A stretch of DNA of 64,000 nt from Mycolicibacter icosiumassiliensis (GTDB lineage Bacteria > Actinomycetota > Actinomycetes > Mycobacteriales > Mycobacteriaceae): the NCBI RefSeq assembly GCF_900078685.2, contig NZ_LT546166.1:1539467-1603466 (forward strand). Reading direction: 5' to 3'. The notes below the pieces were generated by a model. It saw only the letters and a list, made by a program, of their open reading frames with translations. It did no database searches and was not told the origin of the DNA. A program made the position numbers and the translations under genes. Of this stretch, positions 15,881 to 25,234 are shown piece after piece (the first letter of the stretch is position 1; each line of letters opens with the position of its first letter).

Positions 15881-16057
15881 CCCAAGGCGACGGCATTGGG
15901 CACGCGCCTCGTTGCGGCATCGCCGCGGGCCTTGTCGGTGTGGCCGGAGTCTGTGGCAATGCGACAGAAGACTGATAATGTCGCATCCGAAAAGCGGGAG
16001 GGTCGCCAATTCGCTTTCGTTACGTCGCTAGTCGGTTCGAGTCAGGGTGAGGGCATC

Positions 16058-16700
16058 GTGGCGAGGACACCATCGCGTCGGGGTCAGGCGTCTGCGGCCA
16101 CCCGCGCGGTGGCCACGGATCGGCTGCTCGACGCCGCCGAAGACTGCTTGCGGGATAAGGGGGCAATCGGGCACCACCATGGAGGACCTCGCGGGGCGTA
16201 CCGGGGTCTCGCGCGCCACGGTGTACCGCTACTTCTCCAATCGCGAGTCCGTCATGTCCGGTGTCATCCTGCGGACAACCGAACGCTACCTGCGAAGCAT
16301 TGCTCCGCGCATCGCTGAACATGCCGATTTAGGTTCGGCGATCGTCGATTTCGTCGAAGTAACGGTACGGGCGGCTCAACGCGAGCCGATCATCGGTGTG
16401 TTGTTCGGCAGCGACGACGATTTAGCCGGTGTCGGGTTGGCCGAAGGCACGTCGGTGGCACTATTCGACCTCGTCGCCGAATTCCTACGACCAGTCTTCA
16501 AAGAGCGGTGGGATCAACTAGGGTCGGGGATGTCAGTTGACGACGCCGCCGAGTGGATTCTGCGCGTCATCCTCAGTCTGATCGCGGTGCGCGGCCCCCG
16601 CCAGCGCAGTCCCGACGGCCTGAACACCTTCCTACGCCGTTTCCTGCTGCCGTCGTTGCTTTCCACCGCCGAGTCTGGCGACACATGCAACAAACCGTGA
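16058..16700 (+). pseudogene. TetR regulator split by +1 frameshift in a G5 run
   Basis: GTG 16058 starts VARTPSRRGQASAATRAVATD, then RLLDAAEDCLRDKG. After GGGGG (16159-16163) the recognisable TetR sequence continues in the next frame: SGTTMEDLAGRTGVSRATVYRYF, NRESVMSGVILR, and on to TGA 16700. Deleting one G joins them as DKGQSGTTMED, which restores a normal TetR HTH. The rest is intact, so this is either a very recent mutation or a homopolymer error. As written, the DNA-binding domain is broken. Confidence 0.7.
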
Positions 16701-16753
16701 GTAGTGTCTTAAGTCATGACGATTGACTCCGACGCCGATCGAGAGCGCTGACC

Positions 16754-17195
16754 GTGCAGTTTGCGCAGGTCGACCCGGCCATTGCCGAACAACTGCAGAA
16801 CGCTTCGGCGGTCGTGGAAGGGCTATCCGGTTATCTGGGTTTTCGCCACACCGAGTTCACCGCCGGGCGACTGGTGGTGGAGATGGACGCCCGCGCTGAC
16901 CTGTTGACTGCGTTCGGCAATCTGCTCGGCGGATGCCCGACCGCGATGGTCGACCACTGCCTGGGTGTGGTGTTCTATCCAGTCATCCCGGCCGGATCAT
17001 GGGTCGCGACCACGGGGTTTCAAGCTGAACCGGCTTGCGCCCGTGTCACACCGCGTGTGCGTCGCCGTGGCCGAGATCATCGCGCTGGGAAAGCGTAGCG
17101 GGGTCGCCAGAATCGACATCAGCAACGACGGGAGCGCAGTGTGCGCCGCCCAAGGAATCGTAACCGTGGTGCGCCCAACGACCGGGTCGGCGTGA
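16754..17195 (+). pseudogene. PaaI-type thioesterase with +1 frameshift
   Basis: GTG 16754 opens a hotdog protein (FAQVDPAIAEQLQNASAVVE, RHTEFTAGRLVVEMDA, LGGCPTAMVDHCLGVVFYPV). At GGGGTTT (17014-17020) it changes frame and continues FKLNRLAPVSHRVCVAVAEII, LGKRSGVARIDIS, AAQGIVTVVRPT, to TGA 17195. Removing one base gives one uninterrupted protein of about 147 residues. It is probably an intact thioesterase gene misread in this sequence. It follows the frameshifted tetR by 54 bp and may be its target. Confidence 0.65.
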
Positions 17196-17253
17196 GCGCG
17201 AAAGTCACCGTTCCCCTCGCGGCTCTAGCTGCCCGATTCGCACGGCTGCGCCG

Positions 17254-18144
17254 ATGACGCTCACGCACTTCAACGGCAGCGACGGTGTCACGCTTGCCGC
17301 GGATTGCTACCGGCATCACGATTCCCCCGCTGTCGTCCTCCTGCTACACGGCGGAGGTCAAAACCGCCAGGCTTGGGCGGCCACCGCGCACGAGTTACAC
17401 GAAGCTGGCTACACCGTCATCGCCTATGACGCCCGTGGTCATGGAGACAGCGCCTGGGATCCCACCGGACACTACGATCTCGACGTGCTGGCGTCGGATC
17501 TACTGGCCGTACGTGCGCAAGCGTCAAGCGACCGCCCCGTAGCGGTGGTGGGTGCGTCTCTGGGCGGCATGACCGTCCTCGGGGCACACCGACTCGCAGC
17601 CGCAGACCTGTGGGCCGCAGTAACCCTGGTCGACATCACCCCGCGCATGGAGTTCGACAGAGCACGCCGTGTCGTGTCGTTCATGGCCGCCCACCCTGAT
17701 GGATTCGGCAGCCTCGACGAGGCGGCCGACGTCATCGCCGAATACAACCCACACCGCGCACGGCCGCGCAGTCTGAACGGACTCCGCAAAGTGTTACGGC
17801 CACGCGAGGACAATCGGTGGATCTGGCGATGGGACCCGGCTTTCGTGACCTCCAACTTCCACGTCCTGCGCGGCGATCCCGCGGCCGGCGCCGAGGAGTT
17901 CAACGCCATCACCGACCTGCTGGTCGACGGAGCCCGCCGCGTACAGGCGCCGACGCTGCTGGTGCGCGGTGTGCTCTCCGACGTCACATCGCCGCAATCG
18001 GTCGATGAATTCCTGCAGGTCGTACCGCACGCCCAGACAGTGGACGTCTCGGGCACGGCCCACATGGTCGCCGGCGACGACAACGACGCCTTCACCGCGG
18101 CAGTCGCGGACTTTCTGGACCGCACCATTGCGGCAACGTCGTGA
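17254..18144 (+). CDS. alpha/beta hydrolase
   Basis: 296 residues. HG oxyanion motif VLLLHGGGQNRQAW (about residue 30), strand IAYDARGHGDSAW, nucleophile elbow VVGASLGGMTVLGAH with Ser in G-A-S-L-G, acidic residue near VRGVLSDVTSPQSVDEF, and catalytic His in VSGTAHMVAGDDNDAF. The triad is complete. The likely substrate is a small ester or epoxide; nothing fixes it. Its last third is overlapped antisense by the extended open frame of the converging tetR. Confidence 0.85.
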   Translation: MTLTHFNGSDGVTLAADCYRHHDSPAVVLLLHGGGQNRQAWAATAHELHEAGYTVIAYDARGHGDSAWDPTGHYDLDVLASDLLAVRAQASSDRPVAVVGASLGGMTVLGAHRLAAADLWAAVTLVDITPRMEFDRARRVVSFMAAHPDGFGSLDEAADVIAEYNPHRARPRSLNGLRKVLRPREDNRWIWRWDPAFVTSNFHVLRGDPAAGAEEFNAITDLLVDGARRVQAPTLLVRGVLSDVTSPQSVDEFLQVVPHAQTVDVSGTAHMVAGDDNDAFTAAVADFLDRTIAATS

Positions 18145-18861
18145 CGCTGCCCGCTGAAGCCATCCCCACGGCGAGTCGCCTGCCGCTGCGCCGCCGGCGC
18201 GACGGTGAGCGGCTGCCGGCGTCGTCTCACTGGTATTGAGTGACAGCACGTAGGCGCCGAGGCTTCCGAGGAAGCCTGCGCAGTGGGCGACGAGTTCGTC
18301 GGTGCTGAAGTCGAGTTCGTCGTCGAGCCAGCGGCGCAGCACCTCGAACAGCCCGCCCACCCCCAGGGTCGACGCCAGATGGGCGACGCTCACTGCGGAG
18401 TCGGGAATATCGAGGCGCACTCTAGCCTCGCGCAGCACGAGGTCGGCGAATCCAGCCATGAGTTGGCTGCGCAACTCACGTAGCAGCGGCTCGGTTGCCG
18501 ATTCGACAAACAAAATCCGGCCCAGCCGCCGGTCGTTTTCGATCATCGTGATCAGCGCGCGAATCGGAGCGTGCGCCAACACGTCGGGGGTTGCGCCCGC
18601 GTCGGGGATCGCTTGGACAATCACCTCCTGGAAGGTGGCGTAGAGCTGCTGGTAGACCGCCCGCAACAGCTCGTCCCGATCGGTGAAGTGTTGATAGAAG
18701 TACCGCGAGGTTACCCCCGAGGTCGCACACACCGCCGTCACCGTGGCCGCCGTCACGCCCCGGGTGCCGATCAACTCCACGGCAGCATCGATCAAGCGCT
18801 CGCGGCGGCGGCGATGACGCTGCTCGGCCGACACTCCGCTGTACACCCGGACCGAACGCAC
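17794..18861 (-). CDS. TetR regulator with anomalous C-terminal extension
   Basis: From GTG 18861 the first about 210 residues are a normal TetR: HRRRRERLIDAAVELIGTRGV, TAATVTAVCATSGVTSRYFYQHF, then a ligand domain ending near GSLGAYVLSLNTSETTP. The frame then continues another 140 residues of Gly/Arg/Val-rich sequence that is antisense to the converging hydrolase gene. The genuine protein probably ends at about 18200; loss of its stop or an indel would create the read-through. Divergent from the gene at 18934 with a palindrome between, so it likely represses that promoter. Confidence 0.7.
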   Translation of the reverse strand: MRSVRVYSGVSAEQRHRRRRERLIDAAVELIGTRGVTAATVTAVCATSGVTSRYFYQHFTDRDELLRAVYQQLYATFQEVIVQAIPDAGATPDVLAHAPIRALITMIENDRRLGRILFVESATEPLLRELRSQLMAGFADLVLREARVRLDIPDSAVSVAHLASTLGVGGLFEVLRRWLDDELDFSTDELVAHCAGFLGSLGAYVLSLNTSETTPAAAHRRAGGAAAGDSPWGWLQRAASRRCRNGAVQKVRDCRGEGVVVVAGDHVGRARDVHCLGVRYDLQEFIDRLRRCDVGEHTAHQQRRRLYAAGSVDQQVGDGVELLGAGRGIAAQDVEVGGHESRVPSPDPPIVLAWP

Positions 18862-18881
18862 ACGTATAGTCTGGCACCCAC

Positions 18882-18905
18882 ATCTGACAAGGTGTAAAGT
18901 CAGAT
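18882..18905. promoter_or_regulatory. inverted repeat, probable TetR operator
   Basis: Perfect 7-bp arms ATCTGAC and GTCAGAT separated by 10 bases (AAGGTGTAAA) lie between divergent tetR (18861) and the gene at 18934. Symmetry, length and position fit a TetR dimer site overlapping both promoters. Confidence 0.55.
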
Positions 18906-18933
18906 TCGTCCACTACGAACAAGGGGCAGCGTG

Positions 18934-19818
18934 ATGAGCAACGAGTCGTCGATATCGTCGAGAACACGGGTGCTGCCGAAGGCCCGCCGGGTCCGTTTCG
19001 CATTGCCTTCGGGCACCACTCGTCAGCATTTCGTGGGCGGCGAGCTGGTGATGAGCCACTTTATTTCGACCTTGTCGGCAACGTTTCCCGAGGGAGAAGA
19101 CTTTTTTATTCGGTCAGTGCGCCAGTACCGTGACCAGATCAGCGACCCTGACCTTCAGGAGGCGGTCAAGGGATTCATCGCACAGGAGGCCACCCACCGG
19201 CACCAGCATCGGCTGCTCAACGAGCGGCTGCAGGCGATGGGTTATCCGACTGACCGGATCGATCGGCACATCAAAAAATTGGTTGCCCGGTTGGAGCAGC
19301 GCTTCTCCCCGGTCATGCGCCTGGCTGTCACCGCCGCGCTTGAGCACTACACCGCGACACTGGCCGAGATCATCTTGACCAGTGATGAAGCCCAGAAACT
19401 GATCGGCGACACCGAGGTCCGGCCGATCCTGCTGTGGCATGCGTTCGAGGAGTCCGAGCACAAGGCCGTCGCTTTTGATGTCTTGCGGACGATCGGGGCC
19501 ACCGAACGCACCCGCGTCTGGGGAATGCGCGTCGCTTCGCTGCTTTTGTTCACCGAGTTGATCGCCCAAACGCTCCGGTCTATGGCGGCTGACCGTGCTG
19601 CATATCATCCGAGACGAATGACGGCCAGCCTGAAGGCATTTCGTCGGTCCCCCATGTTCAGCCCCGAGGCGGTGCAACGCTTCCGTTCTTACACTCGCCC
19701 CGGGTTTCACCCTGACGACTGGGACAGCGCCGACGTCCTGGGCCGCTGGGCGGCCGAGTTGTTCGACGCCGACGGCGCCCAGCAGATCGGGCAGCCGGCC
19801 GACGCGCCAAGGGCCTAG
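18934..19818 (+). CDS. predicted metal-dependent hydrolase (PF10118 family)
   Basis: 294 residues. Helices with E-x-x-H pairs typical of the ferritin-like Metal_hydrol family: FIAQEATHRHQHRLLNERL (about 85-103), ALEHYTATLAEIIL, and WHAFEESEHKAVAFDVL (about 170). These glutamates and histidines likely bind two metals. Biochemical activity of the family is not established. It is divergent from a tetR with an operator-like palindrome between, suggesting inducible expression. Confidence 0.8.
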   Translation: MSNESSISSRTRVLPKARRVRFALPSGTTRQHFVGGELVMSHFISTLSATFPEGEDFFIRSVRQYRDQISDPDLQEAVKGFIAQEATHRHQHRLLNERLQAMGYPTDRIDRHIKKLVARLEQRFSPVMRLAVTAALEHYTATLAEIILTSDEAQKLIGDTEVRPILLWHAFEESEHKAVAFDVLRTIGATERTRVWGMRVASLLLFTELIAQTLRSMAADRAAYHPRRMTASLKAFRRSPMFSPEAVQRFRSYTRPGFHPDDWDSADVLGRWAAELFDADGAQQIGQPADAPRA

Positions 19819-19974
19819 CGTCATCCAGAGACAAACACGCCGATAACCGGATCGCCGACGTCGAAGCCGCCACCACCGATACACGGATCTGCTACTCAAT
19901 TACGCTGTTCCGCAGCCCATTTCGGCATGTTCTGACGTGAGCGACTTTCATTCCCGCTGCCAGGCGGCTGCCGC

Positions 19975-20643
19975 TTATCGGGTGAAGGTGTCGCGCTCGG
20001 CGGGGGTTGTACGCATGAGCGGGCCGTAGCGTTGCCGGAGCTCGGTGACGATGTCGGCGAACGGCAGGTCGTGATACCAGCCTCGGTCATGAAGATATTC
20101 CATGTGCTGGTGGCCTTCGCTGTCGAAGGCATGCAGCAGTGCGTCGTGTTCGCCGTCAAAGTCGATTGGGGGCACACCGAATCGGGCACACAGTTCGGCG
20201 TTGAACGCCGGTGTCGCCTTGACCCAGCGGTTGTTGACGAAAAGCTCGCTGTAGCCGTGGTAGACGAATAGGTCGGTGCCGCCCATTCGGGCGCGCAGCG
20301 TGTCGGTTTGTAGGTGGTTGCGCACGTCGGCGAACCCAAGGCGGGCGGGTATACCCGCGGCGCGGGCCGCCGCGGTGAGCAGGACTGCCTTGGGGACGCA
20401 GTAGGCGCGGGTAGCGGTGGCGACGTAGCTGGCGCGGTAGTGGCCGGGATCGTCATCGACACTGTAGGGGTCGTACCAAATCGTGTCGCGGACAGCGGCG
20501 AAGATGCGCTGGGCTCGTGTCACCGGATCGTGGCTGTCGCCGATCGCCGCCCGGGTGAAACGCTGAACATTGTCGTGGCGCCAGTCCAGGAACTCCGTCG
20601 TTGCCAGAAAACTCGGGTGCTGCCCGGTGGATGTGTCGGTCAC
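19975..20643 (-). CDS. transglutaminase-like protein
   Basis: 222 residues from GTG 20643, overlapping the upstream stop by GTGA. The transglutaminase core has the cysteine in YCVPKAVLLTAAARAAGIPARLGF (given in part), His in FVYHGYSELFVNNRWVKA and Asp in IDFDGEHDALLH, forming a possible Cys-His-Asp triad. It opens with FLATTEFLDWRHDNVQRF. Bacterial members act as proteases or amidases. It is coupled to the BtrH-like gene, so the two may act on one substrate. Confidence 0.75.
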   Translation of the reverse strand: MTDTSTGQHPSFLATTEFLDWRHDNVQRFTRAAIGDSHDPVTRAQRIFAAVRDTIWYDPYSVDDDPGHYRASYVATATRAYCVPKAVLLTAAARAAGIPARLGFADVRNHLQTDTLRARMGGTDLFVYHGYSELFVNNRWVKATPAFNAELCARFGVPPIDFDGEHDALLHAFDSEGHQHMEYLHDRGWYHDLPFADIVTELRQRYGPLMRTTPAERDTFTR

Positions 20644-21737
20644 TGAGCGCCTTTTGTCCTCGCCTCGGCCGCGATATGGCCTGTCAGCGATCGCGCCGCG
20701 TGGTCCAAGGCCTCGGCAAGACACCGCTCGGCTTCGGGCAGTCCGGCGGCTAGATGGGCCGCCGCAGCACAGCGGTCCCGCACCGAAAGGCTGTTGTCCA
20801 TGGCTTTCTCGGCGACAGCGGTCCACAGGTCGGCTGCTCCGCGGGCCGCTGCTGCCGCGATGGCGACCGCGTCGTTGTCCAGCAACTCGGCGATGTGCTG
20901 GCAGCCGTGAGCTTGCAGGCGGCGGAACAGTCCGCCACCGGTACCGGCCTTTTCGATGAACGCGCCAAGCCCGAACAGTGCTTCGGCGAGCGCATCGTCG
21001 TCGAAATAGTCAAGCCAGCAGCGCACGTCGTCGGCGAAAACCCGCACACCAGGTAACCCGGCCCCTGCCAGGTCGGCGTCGTTGAAATTTAGAAGCGGCG
21101 GCCCGGCGGCCTCGCCGCGCATCGACGCCGCGCTGGCTGCCAGCGCGGGCCCGCTGATCACGGCCAGTTCGGGAACGTGGCGTGGCCAGTCGATCAGATA
21201 GGTGGTGTGACGGGTCGGCATCGGGAACCCGGTCGAGCACCGGGCGCGCCGCAGGTTCTCATACGGAACGCTTTGGATGGTGTCCCGGTCGTTGTCGACA
21301 ACATAGGCCAGTTGATGATCGTCGTCGTAGCCGACGATCACGACATCGTGGCGGCTCATGCTCAACCGCACCCGAAGATAGGGCAGCTCGGCGATGTCGG
21401 CCCACACCATCACCGGCCGGCCGGCGTCGATCTCGCCGGTCACCCACGCCCAACCGAGGTCGGCGTCATCAGTCGAGGCCACCCGCAGCCCGGCGCCGAT
21501 ACGGGTCAGGTAATCCTCTTCCAGCCCGCCTCCGCGCCCCACCAGATAGATCTGCGGCCGCAACCGGGCGCAGCGGATGTAGCTGAAACCCACGACACCA
21601 CCGAGAGCGAACACCAGCCCCTCGGTTGGCGGCTCAGATTCCCAGCCGAGTTCGGCCCACTCGGTGAGATCACGCAACGCCGACGACCCGCAGTGCCCAC
21701 CCATTCGGTGCCGGTAGGCGATCTGTCCTGCGCCCAA
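20640..21737 (-). CDS. BtrH N-terminal domain protein with DUF4872-like C-terminus
   Basis: 365 residues. GGHCGSSALRDLTEW near residue 12 gives the Cys of the BtrH/peptidase-C39-like fold; GRPVMVWADIAELPYLR and SRHDVVIVGYDDDHQLAYVVDNDR supply the His and Asp. This resembles BtrH, which transfers an acyl group in butirosin synthesis, and an acyltransferase or peptidase role is likely. The C-terminal 170 residues are helical (DUF4872-like). It is coupled to the transglutaminase-like gene by GTGA and lies 23 bp after the alcohol dehydrogenase gene. Start TTG 21737; a later ATG also exists. Confidence 0.7.
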   Translation of the reverse strand: MGAGQIAYRHRMGGHCGSSALRDLTEWAELGWESEPPTEGLVFALGGVVGFSYIRCARLRPQIYLVGRGGGLEEDYLTRIGAGLRVASTDDADLGWAWVTGEIDAGRPVMVWADIAELPYLRVRLSMSRHDVVIVGYDDDHQLAYVVDNDRDTIQSVPYENLRRARCSTGFPMPTRHTTYLIDWPRHVPELAVISGPALAASAASMRGEAAGPPLLNFNDADLAGAGLPGVRVFADDVRCWLDYFDDDALAEALFGLGAFIEKAGTGGGLFRRLQAHGCQHIAELLDNDAVAIAAAAARGAADLWTAVAEKAMDNSLSVRDRCAAAAHLAAGLPEAERCLAEALDHAARSLTGHIAAEARTKGAQ

Positions 21738-21759
21738 AGCCTTTCGCGCCTTTCGCTCG

Positions 21760-22866
21760 TCAGAATCGGATGAGTCCTCGGATGTTGCGGCCTGATCTCA
21801 TGTCCTCGTATCCCTCGTTGACCTGCTCGAGGGTGTATTCCCGGGTGATCAGCTCGTCGAGTTTGAGTTGCCCGGCGTTGTAGAGTTCGACCAGCCGCGG
21901 GATGTCGTGGGCGGCGTTGGACGACCCGTACAACGCGCCGCGGATCTGCTTTTCGTACAACGTCAGTTCCAGCAGCGATCCCGACATCGAGGTGTCGTCG
22001 GGGTGCCCGATCGCGGTCACCACCACCCGGCCCCGCTTTCCCACCAATGACAGCGCCTCACCGATGTAGGACGCCTCGGCCACGTCGGTGGTCAACACGC
22101 ACACGTCGGCGAGTTTGCCTCGGGTCAGATCGCTGACCAACGCCCACGCCTGATCGATCGTGGCGGCGGTGTGCGTCGCGCCGAAGCGGGCGGCCTGCTC
22201 GCGTTTGAACGCGACCGGGTCGACCGCGACGATCGTCAACGCTCCGGCGATGCGGGCGCCCTGGATGGCGTTCATGCCGATACCGCCCGCCCCCACCACG
22301 ACCATGGTGTCCCCGGCGCGCACCTCCCCGGTGCGCACCGCCGACCCGTAACCGGTCGTGACACCGCACCCGATCAAGGCTGCTTTGTCCAGCGGGGTTC
22401 CGGCGTCGATTTTGACCAGTGAGGCTTGCGGCACCACGGTGTACTCGGAAAACGTTCCCAACAAACACATCTGACCGATGTCCTGGCCGCGGGCGTGGAA
22501 GCGGTAGGTGCCATCAATCTGGGGTCCCATCATGATCGCCGCACCCATCTCGCACAGGTTGCCCATGCCGCGCGCACAGTACGAGCAGCGTCCGCACGCG
22601 GGCAGGAACGTCAAAATGACCGAATCGCCCTCTGCGAGATCCTCGACGCCGGGCCCGACCGCGGCCACGGTGCCGGCACCTTCGTGTCCGCCCACCACCG
22701 GCAGCGGTATCGGCAGGTCGCCGGTGACCAGGTGCTCATCGGAGTGACATAACCCGGTCGCGGTCAGCCGGACCAACACCTCGTCGGGACCGGGGGGATC
22801 GAGCTCAATCTCCTCGACCTCCCATTTCTGGCCCAGGCCCCACAGAATCGCTGCGCGTGTCTTCAC
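21760..22866 (-). CDS. NDMA-dependent-type zinc alcohol dehydrogenase
   Basis: 368 residues, MDR family. Catalytic zinc site: Cys in TGLCHSDEHLVTGDLP, GHEGAGTV and the later Cys in LIGCGVTTGYGSAV. Structural zinc site: ACGRCSYCARGMGNLC with four cysteines. Nucleotide-binding motif: VVVGAGGIGMNAIQGAR. The sequence follows the AdhD/TIGR03989 family, whose members hold NAD tightly and need an external acceptor. It probably oxidises alcohols in the lipid route with the FadD gene 67 bp upstream. Confidence 0.85.
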   Translation of the reverse strand: MKTRAAILWGLGQKWEVEEIELDPPGPDEVLVRLTATGLCHSDEHLVTGDLPIPLPVVGGHEGAGTVAAVGPGVEDLAEGDSVILTFLPACGRCSYCARGMGNLCEMGAAIMMGPQIDGTYRFHARGQDIGQMCLLGTFSEYTVVPQASLVKIDAGTPLDKAALIGCGVTTGYGSAVRTGEVRAGDTMVVVGAGGIGMNAIQGARIAGALTIVAVDPVAFKREQAARFGATHTAATIDQAWALVSDLTRGKLADVCVLTTDVAEASYIGEALSLVGKRGRVVVTAIGHPDDTSMSGSLLELTLYEKQIRGALYGSSNAAHDIPRLVELYNAGQLKLDELITREYTLEQVNEGYEDMRSGRNIRGLIRF

Positions 22867-22932
22867 CGTTTCACTCCTTGCACGTTGATGTTTCGGTTTT
22901 ATCGATGCTTCGGGTTTATCGCCGGGAAAAGA

Positions 22933-24549
22933 TCAACCGAGGGTCTCGATGACGAACGCGCAGTCGGTGTGCTGCTGGCGGAGCGTTTTTTTGTCGAACT
23001 TGCCGGTCGACGTCAACGGAATTTCGGGGACGAACGTCCACCGCTCCGGCAGCCACCACTTAGCCACCCGGTCGCGCAGGAAGTCCGCCAGTTCCCCAGC
23101 AGTGGCGGTGTGCTCGGCGTGACGCACGATCACCGCCAACGGCCGTTCCTGCCATTTGGGGTCGGGCACCGCGATGACCGCCGCGGTGCGCACCCCGGGG
23201 TGCGCGGCCAATTCGTTTTCCAGTTCCACCGAGGAAATCCATTCACCGCCGGACTTGATCACGTCTTTGGCCCGGTCGGTCAACGTGATGAACGCATCCT
23301 CAGAGATCGTGCCGACATCACCGGTCGGCAGCCACCCGTCGGCAGTAACCGCTGCGGTGTCCTGGCCGTAGTAGCGTTCGGTGATCCACGGCCCGCGCAC
23401 CTGGATCTCCCCGACCGACTCGCCGTCCCAGGGTTGTTCGACGCCCGTGTCGTCAACGATGCGGGCTTGCACGCCGGCCACCACCCGACCCTGCGTCGCC
23501 CGCAGTCGCTGCGCGGTATCGGCGGGGTCGGTGTGGCGCGGCAGGGCCACCGAGGCCAGCGGCGAGGTTTCTGTCATGCCCCACGCCTGCACGATCCGGA
23601 TGCCCAACTCGTCAAACGCAGCCATCAGCGACCGCGGCACCGCAGATCCCCCGCACGCCACCAGCTTCAGTGAACTCAAGTCATGGCCGGGATTGCTGCG
23701 CAGGTAGTGCAGGATGTCGGTCCAAATTGTTGGCACCGCACCCGATATCGTCGTCCGCGTCGCTTCGATCATCTCCACCAGCGGCGCGGCCTGCAAGAAG
23801 CGATCCGGCAACACCAGCTGCGCGCCGGCCATCATCGCCGCATAGGGCAGCCCCCAGGCGTTGGCGTGAAACATCGGCACAATGGCCAGCACCGTGTCGT
23901 CATGGCCGATACCCAACGCGTTCGCCGTGCAGGCGGCCTGCGAATGCAGCCACGTCGAACGGTGACTGTAAACCACTCCTTTCGGGTGACCGGTGGTGCC
24001 GCTCGTGTAGCACATCGCCGCGGCGGAGCGCTCGTCAACACTGGGCCAGTCGAAGGTCTCCGGCTGGCCCGCCACCACCTCCTCGTAGCGCAGCACGGTT
24101 TTCCCGCAACCCTCCAGCAGCGCCAGATCACCCTCACCGGTGACCAGCACCGTGTGCACCGAGGCCATCGTCGGCAGCGCCGCCGCCAGCACGCCCAGCA
24201 CCGTGTCGTCGACGATGACCACCCGGTCATCGGCATCGTTGGCGATCCACGCCAACTGCTGCGGCGGCAGCCGCAGGTTCAACGTGTGCAGCACCGCGCC
24301 CATCGACGGCACCGCGGCGTAACTGTCCAGGTGCTCCTGATTGCTCCACTGCAACGTGGCGACCCGCTCATCACCGCGCACACCGATCTCACGCAACGCG
24401 TTGGCCAGCCGAGCCGCCCGAACCGCCAACTCCCGATACGTCACCCGAGAAATCTCCTCCGGACCACGCGCGGTGAACACCTCCCGCTCACCATGCACCG
24501 TCGCCGCATGCCCGACGATCCCGGCGACACCCAACTGAACGTCCTGCAT
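22933..24549 (-). CDS. fatty-acid--CoA ligase (FadD type)
   Basis: About 538 residues. Adenylate-forming enzyme motifs: P-loop MCYTSGTTGHPKGVVYSHRS, A4/A5 region VQAWGMTETSPLAS, A8 WLPTGDVGTISEDAFITLTDRAKDVIKSGGEW (in part), and A10 lysine in PLTSTGKFDKKTLR. It activates medium- or long-chain acids to acyl-CoA via an acyl-adenylate. Start at ATG 24549 (MQDVQLG); four residues further upstream are possible. It sits between the SCP2-like and alcohol dehydrogenase genes. Confidence 0.88.
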   Translation of the reverse strand: MQDVQLGVAGIVGHAATVHGEREVFTARGPEEISRVTYRELAVRAARLANALREIGVRGDERVATLQWSNQEHLDSYAAVPSMGAVLHTLNLRLPPQQLAWIANDADDRVVIVDDTVLGVLAAALPTMASVHTVLVTGEGDLALLEGCGKTVLRYEEVVAGQPETFDWPSVDERSAAAMCYTSGTTGHPKGVVYSHRSTWLHSQAACTANALGIGHDDTVLAIVPMFHANAWGLPYAAMMAGAQLVLPDRFLQAAPLVEMIEATRTTISGAVPTIWTDILHYLRSNPGHDLSSLKLVACGGSAVPRSLMAAFDELGIRIVQAWGMTETSPLASVALPRHTDPADTAQRLRATQGRVVAGVQARIVDDTGVEQPWDGESVGEIQVRGPWITERYYGQDTAAVTADGWLPTGDVGTISEDAFITLTDRAKDVIKSGGEWISSVELENELAAHPGVRTAAVIAVPDPKWQERPLAVIVRHAEHTATAGELADFLRDRVAKWWLPERWTFVPEIPLTSTGKFDKKTLRQQHTDCAFVIETLG

Positions 24550-24603
24550 CGTCGATTTCACCGCGACACCACCCCGCTCAGCAGACCAGTCGACCGCTGC
24601 GGC

Positions 24604-25014
24604 TCACGCATCAATGAGGTCCTGCCGCTGCGCGGCCTCCAACATCAGCCGATACTCCGGGAACAGATTCTTGGCCTGCGGTATCAGCTTGACCAGCTTG
24701 GCCACCGGACCCTTGGCCCGCACCGTGCCCTTAGCCATCGCCACCGTCAAGTTCACCTTCCCCAACCAAAACCTGTTTCCCATGTCCGCCGACATGAACA
24801 ACTCCACATTGGGCACCGCCGCACTCGACGCACCGGTCTCGACGACCTTGTTAGGCATATCCACCGTCACCACCGCATCCGGATCGGTGTAATGAACCCG
24901 CAACACCACCCCCGAACCCGCCAGCTTGTCAGCCAACCCCTCCTTGTCCAGCCCACGCCTAAAAATCCCACCCAGATACGTGTAAACCTCATCCTCATCA
25001 GCAAAAACAGCCAT
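24604..25014 (-). CDS. SCP2-like sterol/lipid carrier domain protein
   Basis: 136 residues with one SCP2 fold: VLRVHYTDPDAVVTVDM, VELFMSADMGNRFWLGKVN, LTVAMAKGTVRAKGPVAKLVKLIPQ. This alternation of beta-strands followed by the KG-x-V-x-x-KGP hairpin and C-terminal helix is typical of SCP2 domains, which bind sterols or acyl chains. Placed between R2lox and FadD, it could carry the substrate of those enzymes. Confidence 0.75.
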   Translation of the reverse strand: MAVFADEDEVYTYLGGIFRRGLDKEGLADKLAGSGVVLRVHYTDPDAVVTVDMPNKVVETGASSAAVPNVELFMSADMGNRFWLGKVNLTVAMAKGTVRAKGPVAKLVKLIPQAKNLFPEYRLMLEAAQRQDLIDA

Positions 25015-25234
25015 CCCAACCTCGTCTCGTAGGGATCAACAACTCGCGACGTTTTCAACTAGGCCCGACGTCTTGAATCGATATTTGACACTCAAAGCGC
25101 TTGGCGGACCAGACATCACGACACCACCGATGCGGATGTCGCTGCTCATCGCCGGACTGGGGCAGCGATACGTTGCCCCAGTCCGGCCGCGCTAACTGGC
25201 CCAGCCGGCGCTTGCCAACGTGGCACCCAGCCGG

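Noticed and set aside
23683..25032. 449-residue plus-strand open frame rich in His/Arg
   Set aside because: Antisense shadow of fadD and the SCP2-like gene; its composition is typical of a complementary frame.
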